Source: Sycon ciliatum (taxonomy: Eukaryota; Porifera; Calcarea; Leucosolenida; Sycettidae). From it: DNA of 64,000 nt. A program made the translations under genes and the position numbers. Under the pieces are notes generated by a model. It searched no databases and had not been told where the DNA came from. It saw only the letters and a program-made list of their open reading frames with translations. Positions 30,232 through 40,594 of this stretch are shown one piece after another (within the stretch, counting starts at the first letter, position 1; every line of letters begins with the position of its first letter). The DNA is taken from NCBI RefSeq assembly GCF_964019385.1, contig NC_088645.1:26747189-26811188 (forward strand), in the 5' to 3' direction.

Positions 30232-30529
30232 GCCTAAAATCAAATTTTCACCAGTTGTAGTCTTCGAGGTGCTGAGTCCAATGGTCTTGGTCCGAGGAAG
30301 CTCAGACGCTCCCTTCCTCCTTTATTCCCAATCGAACTCGCGCACTTCTACCGAAACTGGGTGACTGCGCCCTACTAGATGGGGATTTGTATGCCTAATG
30401 TCACTAAAAGCGCCATTTCGTTCTTATAAAAGCACGGATGACCGCGATTGGCCCATATGTGATAGTCTGACTCAGCACCCCGAAGACTACAACTGGTGAA
30501 CATTTTGATTTTAGGCTTAACTTCCCCTT
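30232..30529. mobile_element. Second, shorter copy of the TTAA-flanked long-TIR family
   Basis: Directly adjacent to the previous copy. It repeats CCTAAAATCAAATTTTCACC through ATTCCCAATCGAACTCGCGC and ends with inverted GACTACAACTGGTGAA..TTCCCCTTT. The right arm is only about 60 bp, so most of it was deleted. Confidence 0.75.
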
Positions 30530-30550
30530 TGACGTGGCTCTACTGTACGT

Positions 30551-31793
30551 GTACCGTAAAGTACCGTTGATCCGCCCCCACGCCATGTCGCTTCCCAGCT
30601 GGGTTTTCGGCAGGGGGCGGGAATTAGATCAAGGCTGTCAAGTGCAGTACGATGTACAACAACGTAGAAGTTCAGACTCGATGCGCTGGATTGTGCACAT
30701 TTTGATCCTGGATTGGCAAGTATTGTGTACAGCAGTGCATGCGTCGGCTCAACATCGTATTTCGTTGTATACGCCGAAGTCGCTTCACAAGGAGAACATC
30801 GACAGGGGGCGGGAATTAGGGCGCGCTCACACTGCGACCAAAACCAGCGTCCATGCGGCCATGCGGCCAAGTTGCATGGCAACGGCATGAACTTGACCAA
30901 AACGCGACGGCCACGTTTCAAATCGTGGCCGCGACCCCCGGAGGGGGGTGCCACGACTTGGCGGCAACATGATCGTAGACGTGAAGCGTATTTGTGTACA
31001 ACCTGGCCTGAAGTATGTTCAATTTCTCAAATTCCGGTGTGTTGATTCATGAACATCGGCGGTTGTCGATGTCACCTCGACATTTGCACATTTTTTTAAA
31101 ATTTTTGTAGTTGTGGTCCTGCACGCACGCACCGCCATATATGCATTATTAAGCCCTTTTTGGACGATGTCGATTTTGTTTTTGTAGTTGCTTCGTTGTG
31201 ATCGGATCGACCAATTTCTACAGTGTACTCGTTCAATACGATGGCAGCTTGGTCTGGCTTTTCGGTTTCGAAATTATCTTTCTCTACTTTTCTGCGATGA
31301 TGGAATGCCATACCTCACTGAAGACATTTCAGTTACATATCATCGGAAAATACAGTTCTCATCTCGGCAACAGACGAAAGAAACCACTACCGGAATTTCC
31401 ACTGCACTGGCACTTGCTCTGACCACGAGGTCAGGAAAGCGAAAGCGCTTGGATGTCAGCGGCAGTCCCTCAAGAGTCCAAACTTACCTGATTGTATGAA
31501 TTATTTTCGTCGACTTCAAGAATACGAGCCACGAGGCACTTCCTCCAACATGCAACATGCGAAAAATTACATCCAAAACGGGCCACGACTTTATTAGGAA
31601 ACGCACGGACTCTTTTGGATACGAACTGCAATTCGTAAAGTTTGTGTGACAACTTCACGTCTACGCGTGTACGAGGCCTAGTGTGAGCACGACTGCCACG
31701 TTTCTGCGTTTTGCTGACGCATGGACGCGTGCTCATGGTCGCAGTGTGAGCGCGCCCTAAGAGAGGGGGCGGATCAACGGTACTTTACGGTAC
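30551..31793. mobile_element. Outer TIR element with 29-bp perfect ends
   Basis: GTACCGTAAAGTACCGTTGA at 30551 is matched perfectly by TCAACGGTACTTTACGGTAC ending at 31793, continuing into CCGCCCC/GGGGCGG. The element at 30819-31757 lies inside, so the outer one is older. No target duplication was identified. Confidence 0.75.
30819..31757. mobile_element. TIR element with GGGCGCGCTCACACTGCGACC ends (Harbinger-like)
   Basis: Ends GGGCGCGCTCACACTGCGAC read inward on both sides, continuing into CGTCCATGCG. The left flank is TTA, the right TAA, so a Harbinger-type TTA duplication is possible but not exact. The interior open frames on both strands (for example RPRTRVDVKLSHKLYELQF on minus) are not recognised. 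Confidence 0.65.
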
Positions 31794-32679
31794 ATGTAAT
31801 GTAAAGAACTTGGTGTGCCCCCCCCCCGTCAATTTCTACCTGTAAACAACTTGAGCACATACACCGGAATACAGCGCTGAACCAATTTAATTATCACAAC
31901 TATGCACATGGACCACATGATAGTACATTCGAGCGCAGGTATTCCGGGGGGGGGGGGAACTTTACATTATTTCACTTGCAAACACATTGCACGTTACGTG
32001 CGATTTCGATTCCTTCACTGTACATGTAGATCTACATAAGAAAAGGAACAAGTTACAAAACAGCCGAGCTGCAGCATGCATTCTTGATCAATAATCTGGC
32101 ACACCCTGGTTTCAGTCAACCACATGGTAGCAGCTAAAAGTGCTTATAGCTGAGACACAGGCAGGAAGTGCTATATGTGTGCTTTCTTTTCCATCTCCTT
32201 CACAATGAGGAAACTCAATACAAGTGCAGACTGCCTCTTTTACGGCCAAAGAAACACAGTGTATGGTAAAGAAAGTGTCCTAAGGCCGAGAAAAGGAAAT
32301 AGCTAAGTAATAGGAATGGTAAAGCTACTATAAAAAAAAAGACTGAAACCGAACCCTTTAAACAACTTCCAGCTAGTATGTGACATACAAGTCAGTTAGG
32401 TTCAACACTATGCCAGTGGATGACAGGGCAGTGCCCAACTCCGATGCCAGCCAGCCACGTCATGGACAGACGCACCAATGAGATGATGGTTAGGGATAGT
32501 CAGAGGCGAAAGTTAACCACAACTTGGAAGAACGGAGAAATTGTGTACAGCTACAAACAGGATCCGGGAACACAAGCTTTCGGTCAAAGGGAATGAATTC
32601 TACACGAGCATCTTGAGAAAAGCACTTGTGTCATTCCCCATACTTCACAGTCTAGCCAGCACCAGCATTTACACACTGA
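31794..32679. other. Unassigned DNA with C- and G-homopolymers
   Basis: AATGTAAAG..CCCCCCCCCC at 31798 and GGGGGGGGGGGG..CTTTACATT at 31946 form a loose inverted pair that may mark a small MITE. Otherwise nothing recognised. Confidence 0.35.
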
Positions 32680-33088
32680 ATTATAGCAATAAAAACTGCT
32701 TTATGGCAGTTTTCTAAAAAAAGTTATTGTGTTCTAGTCCATGGACCCCGTCCAAAAAGTAAGAAATTACCGAAATGTGAGAGCTGGAAATTAAAATTTC
32801 ACCCAAAACCTCACAATAATCACAACACTTGAAATGCTGCTTTCAACTTTAACTTGTACTGCACCAACAATTGGCAACATGCATGCATAGGAAAGAGGAT
32901 CACGAGGGGAAAAGGTCTTCTACATGTAGCTTTTCATTCTGTGTGTGATTATTGTGAGGTTTTGTGTGAAATTTTAATTTCCAGCTATCACATTTCGGTA
33001 ATTTCTTACTTTTTGGACGGGGTCCATGGACTAGAACACAATAACTTTTTTTAGAAAACTGCCATAAAGCAGTTTTTATTGCTATAAT
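32680..33088. mobile_element. 409-bp foldback with near-perfect 140-bp arms
   Basis: ATTATAGCAATAAAAACTGC at 32680 pairs with GCAGTTTTTATTGCTATAAT ending at 33088; identity continues through AAGTTATTGTGTTCTAGTCC and CACAATAATCACA. Arms are almost identical, suggesting recent insertion or gene conversion. It has no coding capacity. Confidence 0.85.
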
Positions 33089-33132
33089 TTCTTTTGTTTT
33101 TTTCTGTCACCAATCAATGGAATGCCCTATAT

Positions 33133-33166
33133 CAAGAGTACATAACCCCGAGGTTATGTACTCTTG
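33133..33166. repeat. Perfect 14-15-bp stem hairpin
   Basis: CAAGAGTACATAACC and GGTTATGTACTCTTG around CGA. The word TATGTACTCTTG recurs at 41751 and 26577. Confidence 0.6.
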
Positions 33167-34213
33167 CCTGTATCAATAATTATGTAAATGATGGCCTTCA
33201 CATCATATCAAGAGGTTTATGCACTCTTGATCATATCAATACCGTATTATACGCATTGATGTGCAAGCCTTTTCTGGCAGAAAATGGCACTAGCATGATA
33301 ATGCATGTTCTCCTGCAGGTGAACATGTGAGTAGTGGTGGTTATACTTTTTTATACGGAGTTCACTCTGTGCATGTTGCTGTTGCAGAATTTCATGACTC
33401 TGTCATAAATTTGTCTTATTATTATTTACTTTCATTTTACTAGGCTGCGCCTTGATCCTTTAAGGGTGGTGGCGTTCCTACGGATGCGGAAAGCCCGGCT
33501 TCCAGCCGAGTCTCACGCAAACCGTGACTTTTTTTTTTTTACTAGGGTGCTTCCCACAGATCTATGGTCTTCTTACGGGAGCCCCTAGGAAGGTTATGCA
33601 TGAGTCGTGCCTTTCAGATATTTCAGATTTCCCCACCCTCGATCAGATTTGTTTGAGAAATGTAGCCATGCGCCAGGTGCGTGTCGCAGATGTTTTTGGT
33701 TGATTCTGTGTTTATATTGGTTTATAATTATGGGTTATCGTGATAAGGTCATCCACCATCATATTGCACTGAAATCGTAATCCTGTTGATGTCGATACAA
33801 CTTTTGGAAGTAGTTCAATGACTTCAAACTGTTAGTCCACGATTTTCTAAAACAACACAGCAAAGGAGGAACAATAAACATGTATTAAAATGTAAACAAA
33901 TACATTGCTGAGTCCGACACCTCGTTCCAACAACTACACTGATCCTGAGGATAAAAGGGTCAAGGCTATGGTTGGAGGTACTGATACTGAGAGATAAACA
34001 AGGCACTCCATGATAATAAAATCTTACACATCTTTTGGTGAGTATGAATGATATCCAGTCGAACCTCTTTAGGACGAACACCAAGGGACCGATGGTATTT
34101 ATTCTGTGAGTTTGTCTTAACCTATTTTATAACCAGTGAATACAATTATTTCTCAAATAGACATACGAATAGATTTATTCTACAGCGAAAGATTCTAAGC
34201 CGCACCGACTCAT
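33167..34213. other. Unassigned DNA
   Basis: A GC-rich island at 33445-33590 (CCTTGATCCTTTAAGGGTGG, then AAAGCCCGGCTTCCAGCCGA) stands out from the AT-rich surroundings but matches no RNA gene that I can name. CAGTCGAACCTCTTTAGGAC at 34056 resembles a single pogo-type end. Confidence 0.35.
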
Positions 34214-35276
34214 TAGAGAGGTTTTGCATTCCGAATTTCGGAATGATTTTCGACTGTGCTTTTCCGAAAAAAGCGCGTTCCGAAAAACGGTATTTTCAGT
34301 GTTTTGCATTCCGAAAATCTGATTCGACTTCGTTTCCAAGGGTTGCCATGCAAAACAAAATGGAGAGCGTCGAACGGGTTGAGCAGGATCAAATCCATGT
34401 GCGCAGGTCAAACTGAATTATTTGGGTGCGGTTCGAAGACGAGGACGTACTGATGGTGGACCAAGTGATCCAACAGCTGAAGACGAGGTTGGCGAACTAC
34501 TGTCTTGTACTGTCAGTAGGCTCCATGGCGAAGGAAGATAGAGTGTGATGGAGTGTGAGAAGATTAGTCAACATGGCGAGATCAGCGAGAGCAGCAAAAC
34601 CAGCAAAAATCAAAACTACATACAGTCTGTATCGGCTATAGAGTGACCGGATATAAGAATATATCGGCTACAGTGATATTGGTACGAAATATCAAAAGCA
34701 AAACGTATTTTATCCTGTACAAATATCACTATAACCAATATTATCGGATGTAATGATATATCGGATATTATGATGGCAACAAAGAATCAAAACATGCATA
34801 ACACACTACATTATTGTCGGCTATAGTGATAACTTTAAAATACATGTTGCAATAATAATATTAATATCAAAGGCCCTATTTTTTTACTTTCTTAACCGTT
34901 GCTTATTTTGATAGTGACACATGTACATAACAGATTTTTTTTATGGAAATGCGGGCACTGTCAACTATGCATATGCAGCAGGGAGTCGTAAAATACCGGG
35001 AGGCGACACGAGATGCACAACCGCGTCGGATGATTGCCTCAGCTCGGGCACGAGTGCTGAGACCTCACGCGCTGCATGGCGAGGGACTTCCCATGAGGTC
35101 AAAGCGGCGCAGGTCATGCAAAAGGACGCGTTCGCTGTTTGGTCCAAAAAATTTGAAAACTCAATAAAATTATCCTGCACACAACGAATCCAGTGTCAGC
35201 AGTTCGTTTTGTTTTTCTAAGTAATAATACTTTGTGCCTTGGCCTTCGAAGTAAAGGATGATGGAGCTTGACAGAG

Positions 35277-36397
35277 ATGACTGCCAAAGTGATGATGATT
35301 GAGTCCACCGTGGAAGATGTAGATGACGCCACGTATTCACTTGGTGACCTGAGTTGTGGGGATGTTCAGCTGTGGGCTACAGGTGAGATTCTTTCGTTTG
35401 CATGTTTTTGTCTCTTCCTTGTGGACACGAATGTATAATCCGTAGCATACCTAAGTGCCCAAACTGACCCGATAAATTAGGTGGTCGACACCATCCTTTT
35501 CATCCTAGTCTGCCCACGATGCATTGTCTGTTCACTGTGACAGGATATTTATTGAAGTCCTGAAAATTTACGTGTGTACCTAGTATGTATCATCACCGTA
35601 GATGATGTAAACCTCCATCCTCAAACCATACTTTGTCTATGTGCAGATCGATGTAAGAGTGGTAGTGCCATCATGGTGTACAGGCCTATGGAAGGTGCAG
35701 TGATCCATGGAATTTGCAAACTGCTGACAATGAGACAGGCGAGTGTTACTGAGGCGACGGAGTCATTCCTGCATGTTATTATGACACGGTTACACAAGGC
35801 ATCAGGTACTGCAAATCTGCTACGCCAGGAAGTGTGCCAGCTGAAGGCATGCAAGGGTGCTGATATTTCGCAAGCATGGCAACAAATGCTGTCCGTCATC
35901 GCAACAGCTATTCCCGAAGTGAAAATCAATTGTGAAGGTCAGTGCGTTTTGCATGCATGTTGGAAAAAAATTGGCTTCTGACTAGGTATGCAAACGCTGG
36001 CTTTTGAATACTAGTACAGTCTCTGCAACCACCAGTCCTTATATGTTGTCTTTTTCTTTTCTCTTCTTCAGATTTGGAAGTTACATCTGCAGTGCTAGCG
36101 AATCTGATAAGCTACCTGCATGCCACGGCTGCCGCTGCTATCAGGAAAGCGTCAATAGCACCATCCAAAGCTGCTGAAGCCATCCCCGAACCGGTGATTG
36201 ACAATTTGTCTCACCTTGCTGAAAAGTACCATGGTGGTTGGTGCTTGGTGGCCGTGCGGCGTGAGCTGGAAGGAGCAAGGTGTCGCAACGATAACTTGCT
36301 GCAGCTTATACCTTTACTTGGCAAGGATGCCGTGACAAGCCTTCAGCCTTGTTTGGAGAATTCAGGTGGCCCGGCGTGGCTCCGAAGCTCTGTATAA
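35277..36397 (+). CDS. Spliced gene of unknown function inside the hAT element
   Basis: Three exons join in phase with consensus sites. Exon 1 (35277-35382) starts ATG after GACAGAG and ends CTACAG/GTGAGA; exon 2 (35647-35937) follows TATGTGCAG and ends GAAG/GTCAGT; exon 3 (36072-36365 or to the TAA at 36397) follows a CTCTTCTTCAG tract. Both introns are phase 1. The product is about 240 aa: a short acidic start (IESTVEDVDDATYSLGDLSC), then helical segments such as IHGICKLLTMRQASVTEATE, ADISQAWQQMLSVIATAIPE, VLANLISYLHATAAAAIRKA and HGGWCLVAVRRELEGARCRN. No signal peptide, membrane helix or known motif is seen. It ends either by reading into TAA (SGGPAWLRSSV) or by splicing on. It is not a hAT transposase; a captured host gene or unknown transposon protein are the alternatives. 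Confidence 0.6.
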
Positions 36398-36452
36398 GAC
36401 ACCATACGTCACAGATAAAAACAACTGAACCAGTGATATGTGAATTTTGCGC

Positions 36453-36513
<61 letters not shown>

Positions 36514-36720
36514 TCTGTGATAAGTGGTATAAGCAGTCCACAGGGTATTCACCTTGAGTGCATTCGCCGATAGTGTGACTTTCGTCGCACAGAACCTTCT
36601 TCAGTTGGTCAGGTGACTCGGCGTGGCTCGGAAGCTCTGTATAAGACAAAATACGACACAGATAAAAACAACTGAACCAGTGATATGTGAATTTTGCGCT
36701 TGTGTGTGCACGAGCATGCA

Positions 36721-36752
<32 letters not shown>

Positions 36753-36850
36753 CTTGTGTGTATGCTACTGTGATAAGCGGTACAAGCAGTATACAGGATA
36801 TTGACGGGTATTCACCTTGAGTGCATTCGCCGATAGTGTGACTTTCGTCG
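36366..36850. repeat. Tandem duplication of about 250 bp with GT microsatellites
   Basis: GGCGTGGCTC..GAAGCTCTGTATAAGAC, GATAAAAACAACTGAACCAG, a (GT)n run (36457-36511 and 36719-36746) and GGTATTCACCTTGAGTGCAT occur twice in the same order. The duplication lies at or just after exon 3 and copies its donor site (TCAG/GTG). Confidence 0.85.
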
Positions 36851-37940
36851 CAGAGAACTTTGCTCAGTCAGTGAGGCGACTCGGCCTTACGTTTCCTGAA
36901 GGCAATGTGTTCAGAACAGTTATGAACAGCTATGAACAGTTAAGAAATGACAAATATTGTTTGCAGTTCATGAGCCATATAGATGTGAAACACTTTGAAT
37001 GCAGAAGAATGAGGATAGTGGCATCAAATACTGCATGGATTCTGTTTGATATGCTACTTTTTTTCCCTTCCATGGAAAGGTGAGTACATCGTCGAACTTC
37101 ATCTCGAAACTTCACACAAACCTAGAATGGAACTTGGACAACATGAAGGGGCCATGGGCATGGTGTGTTTAGTGGAGAACTATTCCGAAAACAGGGTGTC
37201 ATTCGCATTGACTCAATTCAAATTTGAGTACATTTCGTGAATAACTTACCTTGACATTCCGTCGTCTCCAAAGCAGTGAACTTCCAAAAAAAAATTAAAA
37301 GCCACGGCTCAACCTAAGGTAATGCGTGGTACGTATCAGAAACAACCAGCTTTCGCACTGGAGATCCAGAATAGCCTCGAAGCATATAGCAAAAACAATT
37401 GAGAAAAAGAAGATGACGACGACGTTTCAATCACGCTTCAAATTTCGCGGGTCGAGTGCGGCAATCCTCGGATCGTGAAATGTGTGGCGTGTCGCCTCCC
37501 GGTATTTTACGACTCCCTGATATGCAGCATAGCATATGCTCATTTGTCAAAACGCCATGCTGGAAGTATTTCATGTGTCGATTGAAAAAAATCGATCGTA
37601 TCGCATATAGTGATGCATCGGTTATAATGATAAAATCACGGAAATCAAAAGGGTACGCTATAGCCGATACAGACTGTACGTGGAAATGTTTTCAAATAAT
37701 CGAGAGCAGCAGAAAGCAAAAATACAAACATGAAAAATACACTTTTTGTATTCAAATATGTACTCCCAAACATGAAAGAGCCGAAAATCCATTTTCGGAA
37801 AACCATGCACTTTCGCCACCACACTTCCGAAAGTTCGACTACTTTTTCGACTCCTGCCGCCACATTCCGAAAATAATTCCGAAATTCGGAATGCAAAACC
37901 TCTCTATTGACTCGTCTTGTATCAAACAAAAGAGTCACTA

Positions 37941-38218
37941 GAGAGGTTCTGCAAAACGAAAATGCGTACAAACTTTCCCTCTACATCAGGAGGTGCGAAA
38001 CTTCGCACGAACTTTCGCAACTTTGGAAGCGAAACTTGCAGGGAACACGAAATGAACTGTCGTAGGAAATTTCGTGAGATCGGGTCATAGCGTACGTGCA
38101 TTTGGCCCGCGCAAACTACGAAAATGTGCAGAACGCAAAGTTCGTGCAAAAATTCGTACACACTTTCGCAAGGACTGTCGCGAAACTTCGTTCGAATTTT
38201 CGTTTTGCAGAACCTCTC
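37941..38218. mobile_element. 278-bp MITE with GAGAGGTTCTGCAAAACGAA ends
   Basis: GAGAGGTTCTGCAAAACGAA at both inverted ends, TA outside (37939-37940, 38219-38220). The interior repeats CGAAACTT/TTTCGCA words. It is related in its ends to 34216 and to the autonomous Harbinger at 20465, which may have mobilised it. Confidence 0.8.
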
Positions 38219-38278
38219 TACTGAACCTTTCTTTACTTGACAGCAACTGAAAGGAGGCCTCGGCAGCGGAAAAGCTAA

Positions 38279-38804
38279 ATTTAGAAAGGAGATCCTGTCA
38301 GCTTTTCCATTATTTATTTCATTCCGCCCAAAATCAGCACACTTTTGGTAAATGAAAGAGTCAACACAAGCAAATGAATCAAAGTGAACTGGTCAACTCA
38401 CCTGTCATTGAGTAATATTCCGCGAAAGGAGGTCTCAGCAGCGCCGAAACGAAATAAGCCAGGCCAGGAGACAAAATATCCGAAACAGCTCATACAAGAA
38501 GCAGTTCCAAAGAAGGAAGTTCGTCGTGCATGCACATCCGAAAAGGCAACAACAAAAAGTCTGCAATGCACACGCATGCGGCCAGCCGGCCGCGCGATGG
38601 TAGGAGCCAGGGAGTAGTAAAATACAGTATTTTACTACTCCCTGGTAGGAGCCATGGAGTAGCTCCCTGGTCCAGGACCAGGTACCGAGCATCTTACGTA
38701 GAAACTTACGTAGCTACGTAGACAACGTGTCTGAATAGCGGTGTCGTTAGGTAGCGCCATGTGAACACAATAATAGAAAAGCTGACAGGATCGCTTTTCT
38801 AAAT
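38279..38804. mobile_element. Inverted-repeat unit, about 29-bp arms
   Basis: ATTTAGAAAGGAGATCCTGT..CAGCTTTTC at 38279 is matched inverted at 38776-38804 with one or two mismatches. The interior contains a mini hAT palindrome (38608). No target duplication found. Confidence 0.5.
38608..38644. mobile_element. 37-bp palindromic hAT derivative with perfect 8-bp duplication
   Basis: CAGGGAGTAGTAAAATAC and GTATTTTACTACTCCCTG meet around a single A, a perfect palindrome. GTAGGAGC stands on both sides (38600-38607, 38645-38652), an exact 8-bp target duplication. Confidence 0.88.
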
Positions 38805-40205
38805 GTCGGCATAAGACAGAGTGACCAAATTAAGACAACATCACCAGGGCTGGCCATCAAACAGAAGACTGTTGTCGAGAGCCACCTGGATCTGTATGCA
38901 GTGACCATGACCATGATACTCGATAGGCACTTGGATACCCATATGTGCACAGAATATGATTGGAAAAACCTCAACCAAGACAGCGGCACTGAAAATCTGT
39001 CTCCAGTGGCTTGTTCAAACACGGCTACGAATCCCACCAGACCAAACTTACACAATCCACTACAAACGAGCTGTAAATGGTCAGCGTGCTGTGTTCGAAA
39101 CGCTCGACCACGTTCCTCGGCAAAGGACACCACGGGTGTGCACGTACTCTTAACCAGTTCAGCCGTGCATGGGATGTGACAGTATTGCCTGTGACCGAAC
39201 AGCTTGAAAAAGAACGAGACAATCCCTCTAGTCACTGCATATGGCCCATTTCACAAGGCATATCCTTGGCCTGAGAGTACACCATGACGATTGTTCCTTC
39301 ATTTCTCTGACCAGTTGGGCCCACACTTGAGGTCCATAATCAAGATGGAGAGCAGCCAGCTTGCTCTATGAACGCATGCGACAATATTCAGTAGACGGCA
39401 TAATCCTGACTCCTGCATGGACAAAAACAAAATGAAAAGTCACACCAAGTCATAAGCATCGTGATTAGTATACATGTAAACTACTACAATGTATTCTGAA
39501 TGCAATTGAACCTCGGAACATAAGCCATACCCCTGGCAACTGCATACTCTCGGTGGAAACTAATTCAAACTATTACTTCACAAAACGGGGTTTCCAGTAC
39601 GTTTTGAACTTAACATCCCTAACGAGTAATCTATAATGTAACGATTATGAAGTTGATTGTGAGAAATTATTGATCAATGTCCGAGTAATCGGTATAATCG
39701 TTTCAGCCCTACTTGTACTTCATAGGTCAACCCAATCCCACGGGCCACGACACGCTGATACCACCATAATTATGCCATTTTTACAGGGTTTAATGCACAG
39801 CTTCCACATTTCATACTGGTAACACAACTACAAGCACATGCGCGCACCTCTATGTGAGACCAATCGACCTGCAAAAGTTACAAACACGGCAAAAGCGTGT
39901 GTATGCGCATGGGCCATTACGATATGGTCCTCTTGTCAGGGTCTGTTCACTGTTATGCTGTCCTTTTTTTTTGGCTTACGGGGCAGGAATGTCCCCGTTG
40001 TGTTGGTGATGTGCAAGCGGCGTGGGCCGGCTAAGAGTGCAGTGTGGAATGGTGGAGCGAGTTAATTCACCTAGAAAACGATGAAGGTAATAATTGCGCC
40101 TGCCAAACACCATGAGACTCCAGAATATGTGTTTGTCTATGGAGTAAATAAGAGTGCATACATACTTATTTAATTCTACACACATTCCCATGACTACCAT
40201 GCATG
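38805..40205. other. Unassigned DNA
   Basis: Long overlapping open frames on both strands at 38750-39280 (up to 162 codons on minus) show no recognisable domain. Nothing else is seen. Confidence 0.35.
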
Positions 40206-40558
40206 AATCGTAGATTCCGCTAGGACCCGCAGGGTCCGACGTGGAATCGGGGTTACACGAGGAGTGAAGGCGAAGAATGTGACAGTGTGTTTGGCCTCAA
40301 ATCGCTCTAGTTTTCCATAAATTTCCAGCGATTTAAAGATAAAAATGCAAATGCACGCCTTGATTGCACCTAGCACCTCTTGCTTTCTTTGGCCTTTTCT
40401 GAGCGACCAAAATGATAGTGCAATCAAGAGTAGTGACAGTGAGGGGTGGGCGACACCAGCACAATGGGTGGGAACACACTGTCACATTCTTCGCCTTCAC
40501 TCCTCGTGTAACCCCGATTCCACGTCGGACCCTGCGGGTCCTAGCGGAATCTACGATT
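40206..40558. mobile_element. Foldback with 84-bp arms
   Basis: 40206-40289 and 40475-40558 are essentially identical inverted copies (AATCGTAGATTCCGCTAGGA; GGTTACACGAGGAGTGAAGG; GAATGTGACAGTGTG). The sequence between the arms, 40290-40400, is itself repeated inverted at 45176-45286. Confidence 0.85.
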
Positions 40559-40594
40559 ACACTTCGGAGCTTCGGCTTCGAATGTGACAGTGTG

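Larger units (their letters stand above)
34979..37519. mobile_element. Innermost nested element: 2.5-kb hAT with perfect 8-bp duplication, carrying a gene
   Basis: Ends CAGGGAGTCGTAAAATACCG read inward on both sides and stay identical through GGAGGCGACACG, about 32 bp. ATATGCAG is duplicated exactly outside (34971-34978, 37520-37527), the 8-bp hallmark of hAT. No hAT transposase (no BED finger or dimerisation domain) is visible; instead a spliced gene of unknown function fills the centre. Confidence 0.88.
34623..37676. mobile_element. Middle nested element: CAGTCTGTATCGGCTATAG TIRs with TA duplication
   Basis: CAGTCTGTATCGGCTATAG at 34623 and its exact inverse ending at 37676, each with TA outside (34621-34622, 37677-37678). 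Subterminal ATATCGG..TATAATGATA words repeat. Without the inner hAT it is about 505 bp, a pogo/mariner-type MITE. Confidence 0.75.
34216..37904. mobile_element. Outermost of three nested elements: GAGAGGTTTTGCATTCCG TIRs
   Basis: GAGAGGTTTTGCATTCCGAA at 34216 is matched inverted at 37904 over about 38 bp with one or two mismatches; TA lies outside both ends. Its own sequence is only about 630 bp once the inner element is removed. The GAGAGGTT start and TA flank are shared with the Harbinger at 20465 and the MITE at 37941. Confidence 0.75.

Noticed and set aside
33445-33590. Structured non-coding RNA gene
   Set aside because: The GC-rich island is suggestive but matches no RNA family that I can name and shows no Pol III boxes or Sm-type motif.
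36544-36612. Fourth coding exon of the gene in the hAT element
   Set aside because: An open block with acceptor- and donor-like sites exists, but joined in phase with exon 3 it meets TGA after three codons.
38747-39235. 162-codon minus-strand frame
   Set aside because: No domain, start context or splice support, and overlapping frames on the other strand are equally long.
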